NCBI GenBank assembly: GCA_020636325.1
Contig: JACJYC010000009.1
Coordinates: 1-64,000, forward strand
Direction of reading: 5' to 3'
DNA: 64,000 bases
Origin: Lewinellaceae bacterium
Lineage (GTDB): Bacteria > Bacteroidota > Bacteroidia > Chitinophagales > Saprospiraceae
This document shows positions 18,096 to 26,634 of the stretch, one piece after another. Position numbers and translations under genes: made by a program. The notes under the pieces are model-generated. The model worked only from the letters and a program-made list of their open reading frames with translations, was not told the DNA's origin and did not search any database. Position 1 is the stretch's first letter; each line of letters opens with the position of its first letter.

Positions 18096-18740
18096 ATGAA
18101 GAACCGCATTTTTTTTACCAGTTTTTTCATACTTGCCGGTTTGTACGCAGTGTCCGCTCAAAATAAAGGCTATATCACTGTGATGCGGTCCGAAACCGCT
18201 GTACCGGCCATGTACGACGGCGCTGTCGCCAAATTGAAAGAGGCCGGCGTCTGGGAGCTGGGCTGGACCTTCCATGCCATCGGCGCCATGCAACCGGCCG
18301 GGCTCTATTCCTTCGGCATTTTCCCGGATAAAGCTTCCCTGGATGCCCGTTCAGCCAAAAACATGGAAGTATACAAGGCCAATAACATCAATACGCCGCC
18401 GTTGCAGGTTTACCCGGTTTACAACCAGCAAATGGAGCCTATTCCTGCGGTAATCCCGCCGGGGGCAGTGCTGATCCATTTTAAACCCGGCGCCATGTCG
18501 GCAGCGCAATACGACAAGATCCTGGAAGGGTTGGCAGCTGCCGGTCAGCAGGACAATCCCAGCCGGTTGTTCCATGTGGCATTTGCGGCAGGAGAAGGCC
18601 ATCTCGAAGTGATCGACATCTGGGAATCCGCTGAAAAATTCGAGGCTTTCGGTCAGGTGTTGATCCCGATCCTCCAAGGGATCTTTGATGAACTGCCGAC
18701 GCCGGAGGTTTACGGGTTGCACAACCTGTTTTTGAAATAA
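18096..18740 (+). CDS. Secreted protein with two dimeric alpha-beta barrel (ferredoxin-like) domains
   Basis: 214 residues from the ATG at 18096 (MKNRIFFTSFFILAG), with a signal peptide ending at VSAQ. The first domain (KGYITVMRSETAVPAMYDGAVAKLKEAG...) and the second (AVLIHFKPGAMSAAQYDKILEGLAAAG...HVAFAAGEGHLEVIDIWESAEKFEAFG) each look like an ABM/EthD-type ferredoxin-like fold, so one chain could form a complete barrel by itself. No enzymatic residues recognised. Sits between the SnoaL-like gene and a convergent alpha/beta hydrolase gene (8-base gap). Confidence 0.6.
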   Translation: MKNRIFFTSFFILAGLYAVSAQNKGYITVMRSETAVPAMYDGAVAKLKEAGVWELGWTFHAIGAMQPAGLYSFGIFPDKASLDARSAKNMEVYKANNINTPPLQVYPVYNQQMEPIPAVIPPGAVLIHFKPGAMSAAQYDKILEGLAAAGQQDNPSRLFHVAFAAGEGHLEVIDIWESAEKFEAFGQVLIPILQGIFDELPTPEVYGLHNLFLK

Positions 18741-18748
18741 TCCGACCA

Positions 18749-19540
18749 TCAATCGAATTTCAGGAAAGGTTGCTGCCGGATTACAAATTCACGGACATAT
18801 CCCAGGACCTCCCTGGCGTGTTGCATCTCATCGACATATTTGCTAGTTACCTCAACAAACCGGCTATCGGGCAGGTATTGATCCAGTACGATTCCGAAAT
18901 CAAGCGGGTGAAGCGGGTCGCGTTCACTGGCCAGGATCAGCGCCGGTTGCCGGATGGACCTCAACAGGTTCAGGTCGGCAACCGGCGCGTCCCTTATCAT
19001 GCTTTTCAGGATTTTTGCGGTATGTTGACCCTGTTCGCGGGCGAATTGTCCCAGAATGGAACGGGCGGCATTGGGCAGGTCCAGATCCATCCGAATAAAG
19101 ATGTCCGATGCCTGGAATTGCTCCTGTCCGAGTGGCGTTCCCATAAAGTCGGCCGCTGAAGAAAGGATGCTCAGGTTGGCCGGATCGGGATGATCCAGCC
19201 AGGCGGGCCGTACCAGGACCAGCGCAAGCACCCTTTCGGGGTATCTGACCGCCAGGTTCAACGCTATACCCGATCCCATGGAGATCCCGCCGGCAACGGC
19301 CTTTTCAATACCCAGGTGATCGAGCAATGCAACGGCATCGTCGGCATATTGGTTGAATGACGGCGGATGTGTCGGATCAAAGGGCGTTTGGCCGTGCCCT
19401 CGACTGTCCATGGAGATCAATTGGACGCCTTCAAGACCGGCAAGGAGATCCTGCGCCTGTTGGAGGTTGCCGCCCAGGCCGTGTTGGAAGAGAAAGGGGA
19501 TCCCGGCGCCGGTGGATCGGAAATTGAAAGAAATCGGCAT
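18749..19540 (-). CDS. Alpha/beta hydrolase
   Basis: 263 residues. Start is ATG at 19540 or GTG at 19543. Shows HGLGGN (oxyanion-side HG motif), DSRGHGQT and the nucleophile elbow GISMGS with GxSxG spacing at about residues 95-99; a later aspartate lies in ASERDPLHP, and the histidine may be in DEMQHAREV. Resembles 3-oxoadipate enol-lactonase/haloperoxidase-like hydrolases, but substrate cannot be inferred. The gene begins directly after the stop of the 62-codon open segment upstream, so it is probably co-transcribed with it. Confidence 0.82.
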   Translation of the reverse strand: MPISFNFRSTGAGIPFLFQHGLGGNLQQAQDLLAGLEGVQLISMDSRGHGQTPFDPTHPPSFNQYADDAVALLDHLGIEKAVAGGISMGSGIALNLAVRYPERVLALVLVRPAWLDHPDPANLSILSSAADFMGTPLGQEQFQASDIFIRMDLDLPNAARSILGQFAREQGQHTAKILKSMIRDAPVADLNLLRSIRQPALILASERDPLHPLDFGIVLDQYLPDSRFVEVTSKYVDEMQHAREVLGYVREFVIRQQPFLKFD

Positions 19541-19543
19541 CAC

Positions 19544-19732
19544 CTATCGTTTTGCGTTACGTAAAAGAGACTGCCCATCGGTTTTATTTCCGATTGCGAT
19601 TTGTCGTGCCATATAATCCGGCATGGTTTGTATCGCTTTGTCAAGCTGTCGCCTGAGTTGGTCTGACCTTGCTTTATCAGGATGATTTTCGCAATAAATC
19701 TGGAATACCCGTGCCGTCATAAGGCGATTCAA
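19544..19732 (-). pseudogene. Out-of-frame 3' segment probably belonging to the upstream secreted-protein gene
   Basis: An open 62-codon stretch (MNRLMTARVFQIYCENHPDK... to RNAKR) with protein-like composition overlaps the end of the 157-residue gene in a different frame and stops directly against the hydrolase start. A single-base indel near 19690-19735 would join the two into a protein of about 205 residues. It could instead be a tiny separate gene starting at TTG. Confidence 0.4.
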
Positions 19733-20150
19733 CCGATGTTAGTCTGTTGCCAAAATTTTGATTATAAGGCAGATAGGTAAATTGGGTTACAGCCGTATTA
19801 TTCAGCCAGGCGTATGATTTTTGGATGATCACATCCCGATCCACTTTTTGAGGCGAGTGTCGCTTGATGAATTGTTCAAAATCCACGCCCGCTTTCATAT
19901 CAGCCAGAGCGTTGGGAGGAGTTGTCCTGAATTCAATATAATGTCCCCTTGCCTGGGGTGCAGACTGCTGATTGGGTTCGGGATCTGAGGTTTCGAATGC
20001 CTGGTTCAATGAGTCGACGGTTGAACACAGACAAGCGACCGCAGTATCCTGGAGTAATAGTCCGTTTTCATTTAAAAAGAAAGCCCGGGATTGCCCCGCA
20101 AGGCCAAAATACAGGAAAACGGCAAGGGAAGTGAAAGTTGCTTTCAACAT
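19677..20150 (-). CDS. Hypothetical secreted protein, C-terminus possibly frameshifted
   Basis: 157 residues with a signal peptide (MLKATFTSLAVFLYFGLAGQSRA). The mature part includes CLCS (possible disulfide), a proline/glutamine-rich stretch, and FEQFIKRHSPQKVDRDVIIQKSY, which looks helical. No family recognised. The last residues (IPDLLRKSS) read through a region where another frame looks more protein-like, so the native product may be longer. Divergent from the sulfatase gene, sharing the 78-base gap that contains a -7 motif facing right. Confidence 0.55.
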   Translation of the reverse strand: MLKATFTSLAVFLYFGLAGQSRAFFLNENGLLLQDTAVACLCSTVDSLNQAFETSDPEPNQQSAPQARGHYIEFRTTPPNALADMKAGVDFEQFIKRHSPQKVDRDVIIQKSYAWLNNTAVTQFTYLPYNQNFGNRLTSVESPYDGTGIPDLLRKSS

Positions 20151-20189
20151 ACAAGGGTCTTTCTTTATTTTCTTCCTGTAATAAAGTCA

Positions 20190-20197
20190 TATTTTTG
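20190..20197 (+). promoter_or_regulatory. Candidate -7 element (TATTTTTG) upstream of the sulfatase gene
   Basis: Exact TAnnTTTG match ending 31 bases before the ATG at 20229. No convincing TTG at the -33 position. Confidence 0.4.
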
Positions 20198-20228
20198 AAC
20201 CTTTCCTAACCGATCAAAAAAAATCGGC

Positions 20229-21839
20229 ATGAAAAGACGGATGTTATTTCCAGTGTTTATTCTTTCTTTTATTTCGCTATTCAGTCAAACCTCAAAACCG
20301 ATGAACATTCTCTGGTTATCGGTTGAGGACCTGAGCCCGCGACTGGGATGTTACGGAGATCCAACTGTGCCCACCCCCAATATCGATCGGTTGGCCAAAG
20401 AAGGCGTTCGGTATACCCGCGCCTATACGACAGCCGGGGTTTGCGCGCCAAGCCGTTGCGCCATCATCACGGCCATGTACCAGACCAGCGTCGGGGGGCA
20501 TAACATGCGGACGTTCAATATTTATCCCGAGGTCAAGGGGGTTCCGAAAAATTACTCCATTGTACCGCCGCCGGAAGTGAAGGCGTATCCCGAATATCTG
20601 CGGGCAGCGGGGATCTACTGCACCAATAATTCCAAGACGGATTACCAGTTCACCGCGCCGCCCACCGTCTGGGATGAGACCAGCAATACCGCCCATTACA
20701 AGAATCGAAAACCGGGGCAACCGTTTTTTGCCATTTTCAACAGCACCATCACCCACGAATCGCAGGTGTGGGCCCGGGCCGACCACCCGTTGCGGGTCGA
20801 TCCGGCGAAGGTGAATGTACCGCCTTTTTATCCGGATACCGACAGCGTGCGGCTGGACATCGCCCGGTTTTATTCCAATATCTCGGAAATGGACGACTGG
20901 GTCGGCGAAAAGCTCAAGGAACTGGAAGCCGCCGGCGAAATGGACAATACGATCATTTTCTTCTGGGCTGATCACGGCGACGGACTGCCTTACATCAAAC
21001 GGGAGGTCACCGAGCGCGGCCTTTTGGTGCCCCTGATCGTTCGGTACCCCGACGGGAAAGGCGCGGGCACCGTGGTGGAAGACCTCGTGAGCCTGATGGA
21101 TCTCGGCCCTACAGTCATGTCGATGTTCGGGATCAAACCGCCAGGATATATGCAAGGACAGGCCTTTGCAGGGCAATACAAGGCCAAACCCCGCAAATAC
21201 ATTTTCGGCGCCCGCGACCGCATGGATATCCCGGTCGACCGGGTGCGATCCGTCAGGGATCAGCGTTTCCAGTACATCCGGAATTTCCATCCCGAGTTAC
21301 CGGCTTACCAGGACATCCCTTACCGCTTGCAGCAACCCGGGATGCGGAGCATTCTCCGCGAAAAAGAGGCCGGCCGGTTGAATGAGGTGCAAATGCGATG
21401 GTTCAAAGCGCCCAGGCCGCCGGAGGAACTTTACCTGATCGATGCCGACCCGCACGAGCTCAATAACCTGGCCGGTGATCCGGCTTATGGCAAAGCGCTC
21501 AAACGCCTGCGCAAGGTCATGGACAAATGGCTGACAAAGACCAACGACCTGGGGCGGATTCCCGAGGCTGAGCTGTTGAAACAGATGTGGAACGGCGGGG
21601 ATGCGCCGCCGGTTACGGCCGATCCGTTGATCGTGATCAAAGGGAATGAAGTGCGCATAACGGATGAGACCAAAGGCGCTTCCATCGGGTATCAGATCCT
21701 GGAAAAAGGGCAGGAACCGGGTGTGAACTGGCAGGTGTACACCCATCCGGTTTCGGTTGGAAATGGGAAAACGGTGGTGGCGGTAGCGCAGCGGATCGGG
21801 TATGAGCAGAGTGGGGTGGTGGAAAAGGCTATGGATTGA
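20229..21839 (+). CDS. Type I sulfatase (S1 family, heparan N-sulfatase-like)
   Basis: 536 residues, signal peptide ending near LFSQ. The sulfatase fold begins MNILWLSVEDLSPRLGCYG with metal ligand D34, and the formylglycine motif is CAPSR (72-76), with cysteine 72 modified. DHGDGLPYIKRE is the second metal/substrate segment. C-terminal VEKAMD follows a roughly 80-residue Ig-like/beta domain (DPLIVIKGNEVRITDETKG). The VEDLSP opening and lack of a bulky insert resemble N-sulfoglucosamine sulfohydrolase-type enzymes, so a sulfated glycan is the likely substrate; exact specificity is inference. It requires an anaerobic or FGE-type maturase encoded elsewhere. Monocistronic by layout. Confidence 0.88.
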   Translation: MKRRMLFPVFILSFISLFSQTSKPMNILWLSVEDLSPRLGCYGDPTVPTPNIDRLAKEGVRYTRAYTTAGVCAPSRCAIITAMYQTSVGGHNMRTFNIYPEVKGVPKNYSIVPPPEVKAYPEYLRAAGIYCTNNSKTDYQFTAPPTVWDETSNTAHYKNRKPGQPFFAIFNSTITHESQVWARADHPLRVDPAKVNVPPFYPDTDSVRLDIARFYSNISEMDDWVGEKLKELEAAGEMDNTIIFFWADHGDGLPYIKREVTERGLLVPLIVRYPDGKGAGTVVEDLVSLMDLGPTVMSMFGIKPPGYMQGQAFAGQYKAKPRKYIFGARDRMDIPVDRVRSVRDQRFQYIRNFHPELPAYQDIPYRLQQPGMRSILREKEAGRLNEVQMRWFKAPRPPEELYLIDADPHELNNLAGDPAYGKALKRLRKVMDKWLTKTNDLGRIPEAELLKQMWNGGDAPPVTADPLIVIKGNEVRITDETKGASIGYQILEKGQEPGVNWQVYTHPVSVGNGKTVVAVAQRIGYEQSGVVEKAMD

Positions 21840-22430
21840 TTGGATGATTGGATTGGGTCGAATGATCCGATTTTGGGTGGGGGATTATCAGTTGGCTGGA
21901 TTTTTACAAAAAATAATTTAAAAATTTTGTAAATTAAATTTTATTGTTTATTTTTGAATCGAAAAATCAAATAAACCCCGAAGCTTCTCTATTGCGCAAT
22001 GGAACCGGAACCTGAAGGCTCTGCATGGAGCCTCGCACGTATACCCGTGAGCGGTGGCGGAAGGGCGGGCATTTTTATCCCCACCCTTAGCTTTGTTTCA
22101 ACATTCTACTAAAGAAAGCCGGGCCGTCGCCGCCGTTCAATTGCCATTGCAATTGCTCTCCTCTTATTGCCCGTTCGCCTAACAATAATAAATTTCTCCG
22201 ACCAGTCCGAAGCCAACACATACCGGCCCTACAGGCCGGGAACACAATATTCAAACCGGGTGCTACCAATATGGCAGACCTGACGGCCCGCGCCGGCGTT
22301 TACACGAATTAAAGTCCCGTTCAATCTTTAACCTTGGCCTCGCTGCCACTAAACATGGGTTCTTTATTACCACCCCCGCTGCCATTTGGCTTCTTTAACC
22401 TTTAACCTTTATCCTTTAACCTTGGTAAGC
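21840..22430. other. Intergenic region of about 590 bases with repeats
   Basis: No credible gene. 21895-21965 is strongly AT-rich. Around 22215-22235 is a small palindrome (CCGGCCCTACAGGCCGG); 22272-22430 is a diverged copy of the 68-base repeat seen at 17195, including CTTTAACCTTTAACCTTT. Short open frames here read through repeats. Confidence 0.65.
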
Positions 22431-22910
22431 TCACTTCCCGGCCCCGCGACTCATCATCTGCAATTTCCACATCGCATGCAAGTGGTGCGCCTCGTGCAGC
22501 AAAAAGAATTCGTGCCAGTCCAGCAGCGACAAGGGGCCGTAGACCGGGTGAATGCCCTTCCGTTTCAAAGCAGCCGGCGAAAGCTCCTGAAAATGGATAA
22601 GAACCCCGAACCGGTCCTCGACCAATCGCTGCGTGAGATCTTCCCGATCCATTTGCAGCCACTCCGTGAACTCCGGATCGGTTTCGGCGGAATACCGTTC
22701 TATGACGGGATCTTTCCGGCTCAATATCAGGTCCACCCGTTGCAGGAAAACGTTTTGGTACCGGACGAGGTGAGCGTAATGCTCAAACATGCTCCACTTG
22801 TCCGGTACAGGGCGACGGCGGATGACCTCTTCAGGATTATTCAGAATGAGGGACATGCCCAGCTCGTGTTGGCCGGAGAGGTTGAACCCGATGACTTCTT
22901 TTCTGCTCAT
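22431..22910 (-). CDS. DinB-family (four-helix bundle) protein
   Basis: 159 residues from the ATG at 22910; an in-frame ATG at 22949 would add 13 residues. Metal-ligand histidines typical of DinB/YfiT proteins are visible in MFEHYAHLVRYQ, and in the C-terminal HEAHHLHAMWK. The VPDKWS segment before the first histidine is also family-typical. These proteins are thiol- or metal-dependent transferases or hydrolases of uncertain substrate. The gene is divergent from the ABA4-like gene. Confidence 0.8.
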   Translation of the reverse strand: MSRKEVIGFNLSGQHELGMSLILNNPEEVIRRRPVPDKWSMFEHYAHLVRYQNVFLQRVDLILSRKDPVIERYSAETDPEFTEWLQMDREDLTQRLVEDRFGVLIHFQELSPAALKRKGIHPVYGPLSLLDWHEFFLLHEAHHLHAMWKLQMMSRGAGK

Positions 22911-23055
22911 GCCTTTCAAAAAATGATCATAAAAATGACGGATTGGCATCCAAAAGGATCACCTTCCTGTAAAAACGTTAAAAATAGCACATTCTTTTTA
23001 TTAATTCCTTTTTGTACATTTGTCTACCAGGCAGCGATACGCATGGTCATGCCTT

Positions 23056-23484
23056 ATGTCCAAAGAACTCCTGTTTCAACTCTCCAATACGCTGTCCTTA
23101 CTTACCTGGTTGGTGCTGCTTATCGCACCCTACCGGAAGTGGACAGGCCGCATCGTGATCGGCGGCGCCGTAACCTTACTTTGTGCCCTTTACGCTTGCC
23201 TTGTTCTGGATTTCCTGGGCGGCTTCGACCCCGGAAGCTTCGGCAGCCTGGCCGGCGTGATGGAGCTGTTTACCAGCCCGAGGGCAGTGCTGGCCGGATG
23301 GGTGCACTACCTGGCCTTCGACCTGATGGTCGGTTGGTTCATCGTTTCCAATGCTGCCAAACACGGGCTGAACCGGTACCTGCTGATCCCCTGCCTGCTG
23401 CTGACTTTTATTTTCGGCCCCATGGGTTTGCTGCTTTACCTGGCTGTGCGGGCGGTGGCCTTGCGGAAGCATTTTGTGGATTAG
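23056..23484 (+). CDS. ABA4-like (DUF4281) integral membrane protein
   Basis: 142 residues from the ATG at 23056 (MSKELLFQLSNTLSLLTW). Four hydrophobic helices; the central GGFDPGSFGSLAGVMELFTSPRAVLAGWVHYLAFDLMVGWF block is diagnostic for the ABA4 family, whose plant member is needed for neoxanthin synthesis. In bacteria the family often accompanies carotenoid or membrane-lipid functions; here no carotenoid gene is adjacent. The stop is followed by a simple-sequence array. Confidence 0.8.
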   Translation: MSKELLFQLSNTLSLLTWLVLLIAPYRKWTGRIVIGGAVTLLCALYACLVLDFLGGFDPGSFGSLAGVMELFTSPRAVLAGWVHYLAFDLMVGWFIVSNAAKHGLNRYLLIPCLLLTFIFGPMGLLLYLAVRAVALRKHFVD

Positions 23485-23599
23485 TCATCAGTGCGATACC
23501 GGAAGCGTTACCCGACTTATCCTTCGACTGCGCTCAGGACCCCCACTTACGACTTAACTTCGGCCTCCGGCTGACGAAGTCGGCTACGCTCAGTTTCCA

Positions 23600-23679
23600 G
23601 ACTTATGACTTACGACTTACCACTTACGACTTACCACTTACGACTTACGACTTACGACTTACCACTTACGACTTACGAC
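23600..23679 (+). repeat. Decamer tandem array (CTTACGACTTAC type)
   Basis: Eight or so 10-base units alternating TACGACTTAC and TACCACTTAC. The same family occurs at 46407-46465 and 58370-58450. It abuts and slightly overlaps the 3' end of the SDR gene. Confidence 0.85.
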
Positions 23680-24478
23680 CCACCACCATTCCCTTCATAA
23701 TCCCCCGCATGATCCGGATCCTGACCCACCGGGGCGCCGACCGCAAGGACAAAACCAATACCTTGGACAACCATCCCGGCAAGACCGTCGACCGGCGGCC
23801 CAGGGCCTTCAGAATGGGTACACCGATATCAGCAGGCGTAAGCGCCATTCCCATTTGCATGCCGGCCCGACCTGCAAATCCGCTGTGGACCGGCCCCGGA
23901 GCCGGCGCAAGCACATCGATACCGCAGGGCCTCAGTTCGATCGCCAGCGCTTCGGCCAGCGATTGCACATAGGCCTTCGTGGCCGCGTAATGGGCCGCAT
24001 AGGGCACTCCCTGAAAGGCGACAATCGAGCTCATCAACAGAATACCGCTCCGTTTTCTTTTTTTGAAAATACCGGTAAAATGGCGTGTCAGGATCAGCAG
24101 AGATTCGCAGTTGACCCGGAGCATGTTGATTTCGGCTTCAGGTTCCGAGTCGATGAATAAACCGGAGGTGCCGTATCCGGCGTTGGCCGCCAACAGGCCG
24201 ACATCCAGATCTCGCGTAGCATTCATGACTTCTTGCGTTCCTACCGGCGTTGAAAGATCCGCCGCCGCTACCCGGACTTCGATCCCGAAACGGGTGCGCA
24301 AATCCGCCGCCAACTTTTCGAGGAGATCCCCCCGGCGGGCATTCAACACCAGGTTCAGGCCCGCTTCCGCCAGCCTTTCGGCCAATTCGAGCCCGATCCC
24401 GGAGGAAGCGCCCGTGACGACGGCCCAGGGGCCGTAATTGGTTTTCAGCCTTGTTTGTTCTGACTTTGGGAGGTTCAT
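23666..24478 (-). CDS. SDR family NAD(P)-dependent oxidoreductase
   Basis: 270 residues. Classical short-chain dehydrogenase: TGASSGIG cofactor motif at 22-29, NAG in LAANAGYG, the catalytic serine in LLMSSIVAF and YAATKAY with the catalytic tyrosine-lysine pair. An arginine in VLNARRGD after the second strand favours NADPH. The C-terminal tail (RIMRGIMKGMVVGRKS) is close to the repeat array, whose first bases encode the last residues. Substrate unknown. Same strand as the membrane protein gene 126 bases upstream. Confidence 0.88.
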   Translation of the reverse strand: MNLPKSEQTRLKTNYGPWAVVTGASSGIGLELAERLAEAGLNLVLNARRGDLLEKLAADLRTRFGIEVRVAAADLSTPVGTQEVMNATRDLDVGLLAANAGYGTSGLFIDSEPEAEINMLRVNCESLLILTRHFTGIFKKRKRSGILLMSSIVAFQGVPYAAHYAATKAYVQSLAEALAIELRPCGIDVLAPAPGPVHSGFAGRAGMQMGMALTPADIGVPILKALGRRSTVLPGWLSKVLVLSLRSAPRWVRIRIMRGIMKGMVVGRKS

Positions 24479-24603
24479 ATTTTAATGGTTGGATGGTTTT
24501 ATGGTTGGATGGTTGAACTGCCGTTATCATGGCAACCTGGAGACTGCCCACTGACGAACTGGAGACTGATGACCGTAATTTTGACTTCGCTCGGTTACCT
24601 GAC

Positions 24604-25377
24604 TTACGACTGACCACTAAAAATCGCTCTGCCCTGCAAGGCCTGCACCAGCGTAAAAACGGCCAGCAGGCCGTAGAGCATCGCCGCCAGCAAAACGGCT
24701 TTCGTGTCCTTCAGTAAAAACCAGGAAAGGATCGGCAGGACCTGCAGGGCGTGCATGCCGATAAAGTGCGCAATGCGAGGATCGCCGTAACGGGTACTCC
24801 AGTTGACTACCGGAAGTCCGGGACCGCCGTCCGGGCCGCCGATGGTATGCGACATCCGGGACCCCATCACGAAACCCTCCAGGGCAAAAATCACAAAAAT
24901 GACAATCCCGGTCCGGATGCCCCAGACATAATGATCCGGGAGCCCGGGAAAATCTTCCCGGAAAAACAACAGGCCGATATAGGCGGTCCATAACGCAACT
25001 GCCGTAGCGGCGACGGCCATAGCCGCGTACAAGCCGGCATATACAGGGCTGCTGTCGTTGAAATGTGAAAGCTGCCCCCGGCCGGCTTGCAGGGCGATAT
25101 AGACCAGTTCGAACCCCAGCAGGATGACCATGGCCCAGGCGTAGGTTCTCAACCCCGGCCCGCCGTCCAGGTATCCGGTATACCATCCCATCGTCCAGCA
25201 AAAAATGCCGATGGATAGGGCGAATTTGAACGGTTTGTACCACGCATTCACGCCCATTACCTGGGTATCGGAATACCGGGTGAGGGTTATAAAAACCAAG
25301 GCAGCCAGCAAGCAAACGGCCCCGAAAAGGAACAGGATTTCGCTCCTTCCGTACAGGGTGGTCAGAAAATATCTCAT
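24604..25377 (-). CDS. Polytopic membrane protein, unknown function
   Basis: 257 residues with about seven predicted transmembrane helices: the first at residues 16-34 (LFLFGAVCLLAALVFITL), others around 50-66, 78-96, 112-136, 150-168, 205-220 and 225-245. Polar conserved-looking motifs include NAWYKPFKFALS, SRMSHTIGGPDGGPGLP and ARIAHFIGMHALQ-like PRIAHFIGMHALQVLP, with histidines inside membrane segments that could bind heme or metal. No family name recalled with certainty. It follows the Crp-type regulator gene by 65 bases. Confidence 0.6.
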   Translation of the reverse strand: MRYFLTTLYGRSEILFLFGAVCLLAALVFITLTRYSDTQVMGVNAWYKPFKFALSIGIFCWTMGWYTGYLDGGPGLRTYAWAMVILLGFELVYIALQAGRGQLSHFNDSSPVYAGLYAAMAVAATAVALWTAYIGLLFFREDFPGLPDHYVWGIRTGIVIFVIFALEGFVMGSRMSHTIGGPDGGPGLPVVNWSTRYGDPRIAHFIGMHALQVLPILSWFLLKDTKAVLLAAMLYGLLAVFTLVQALQGRAIFSGQS

Positions 25378-25442
25378 TTAAACGGATTTCGATCAGAAGG
25401 CAAAATTAGGCGGGGTTGGGGCCGGAAAACGATAACAAATGT

Positions 25443-26021
25443 TTACGTTTTACGCTTCTGTTGCCTTTTTAAACGGCTGAGGTGTACCGGCGTGATCCCC
25501 AGGTAGGAAGCGATCATATGTTGGGGCGCCCGGTTGTGGATATCGGGAAAGACTTCTTCAATGCTGTCATACCGCTCTTTTGGAGTGCGGGCGTACAGGT
25601 TCTTGATCCGGTTGTCCTGATAAATGAAGTAGAATTCGGCAATGAGACGGCCCAGTTTATCGCCTTGCGCCAGGTTTTGGTACCCCCAGTCGATGGAAGC
25701 GCGGGGCAAAACGACCGTTTCCGTTTCTTCGATGGCCTGGAGGGTGTACATGGAAGGCTGCCGGAGGATGAAGCCGGAATAATCAGCTATGAACTGGTTT
25801 TCCATGGCAAAATGGATGGTGTGCTCGGTACCCTTGTTGTCGGTGACGATCACCCGGATAATGCCCCTGTTGATGAAGAAGATCTCATTGGGCGTATAAT
25901 CCGGAAAGCTCAGGTTTTCCTGCCGTTTGAAAGTCCGGATCCTGCAATTTCCGAGCAATACTTCCATCTCCATATCCGAAACAGCGATCATGTGCCGGAT
26001 TGCCGCTTGTAGTTGTTCCAT
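25443..26021 (-). CDS. Crp/Fnr-type transcriptional regulator
   Basis: 192 residues from the ATG at 26021. Cyclic-nucleotide-binding beta roll spans about 20-125 (NEIFFINRGIIRVIVTD, FAMENQFIADYSGFI), but the canonical phosphate-binding RxSxx arginine is not obvious, as in many Bacteroidota members, so cAMP response is unlikely. The C-terminal winged helix ends with ASYLGITPVHLSRLKRQQ, the recognition helix. It probably regulates the neighbouring membrane protein or SDR genes downstream on the same strand. Confidence 0.85.
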   Translation of the reverse strand: MEQLQAAIRHMIAVSDMEMEVLLGNCRIRTFKRQENLSFPDYTPNEIFFINRGIIRVIVTDNKGTEHTIHFAMENQFIADYSGFILRQPSMYTLQAIEETETVVLPRASIDWGYQNLAQGDKLGRLIAEFYFIYQDNRIKNLYARTPKERYDSIEEVFPDIHNRAPQHMIASYLGITPVHLSRLKRQQKRKT

Positions 26022-26091
26022 TGCGCCTGTTTGTGCAGGGTACAACAAGCCTAACGGCAAGGGGTTCATGGCCCCTGCATGTTTAACCCAT

Positions 26092-26622
26092 TCAATCTTT
26101 CACCACCTTCCCGATCTCTTTCAATATCCGCTTGCCTCGGGCCTTGAACCCGGCCGTTCCGTATTCCATCTGCCCTTGGATGACTTCGCGCAGTTCGCGC
26201 AGCAGGTCGGGCTCATCTTTGGAGATATTGAAAATGGCCTGCATGGCATGCACCTGTATGGCGACTGCCGTCTTGGGATTGAGCAGGAGATCAAAACAGT
26301 GTTCGAGGATGTACCCCTGGAGTACCTCGGGCAGGTCGCCGGTTTCGGCCAGCACCTTGACCGTACTGCGCACGATGGAATAGTCCAGGCCGGGGTTTGA
26401 GAGGCTGTGCACCAGTTTTTCAAGCCAGGGGCGCACGAGATGGGGGTACCGCTCTGTGCAATGACTGATGACCCAGGAAGCGCGCCTGGCCACCGACGGT
26501 TCGCTTCCGAATACAAGCTCCATCAAATGGTCAAACCGGGCCTGATCATTGCCGATATAGCCGGCAATCCGGGGCATCAACCCGTTTTCGTATCTTTTTT
26601 CAAGTTCGCTGCGGATATCCAT
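26092..26622 (-). CDS. HEAT-repeat-like protein
   Basis: 176 residues, almost entirely helical, in repeating helix pairs (VARRASWVISHCTERYPHLVRPWLEKLVHSL; YSIVRSTVKVLAETGDLPEVLQGYIL; AIQVHAMQAIFNISKDEPDLLRELREVI). This is typical of ARM/HEAT scaffolds that mediate protein interaction. No signal peptide, so cytosolic. Located 12 bases after the AAA_14 ATPase gene, so the two are likely co-transcribed, though no functional link is known. Confidence 0.7.
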   Translation of the reverse strand: MDIRSELEKRYENGLMPRIAGYIGNDQARFDHLMELVFGSEPSVARRASWVISHCTERYPHLVRPWLEKLVHSLSNPGLDYSIVRSTVKVLAETGDLPEVLQGYILEHCFDLLLNPKTAVAIQVHAMQAIFNISKDEPDLLRELREVIQGQMEYGTAGFKARGKRILKEIGKVVKD

Positions 26623-26634
26623 GGTCTAAATCAA

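Noticed and set aside
23600..23679. CRISPR array suggested by tandem repeats
   Set aside because: The period is 10 bases with no unique spacers and no cas genes; same for the heptamer and 68-base arrays.
22386..23972. 528-codon plus-strand frame through the DinB gene and the decamer array
   Set aside because: Crosses repeats and two real genes in other frames; low-complexity repeats in the translation show it is spurious.
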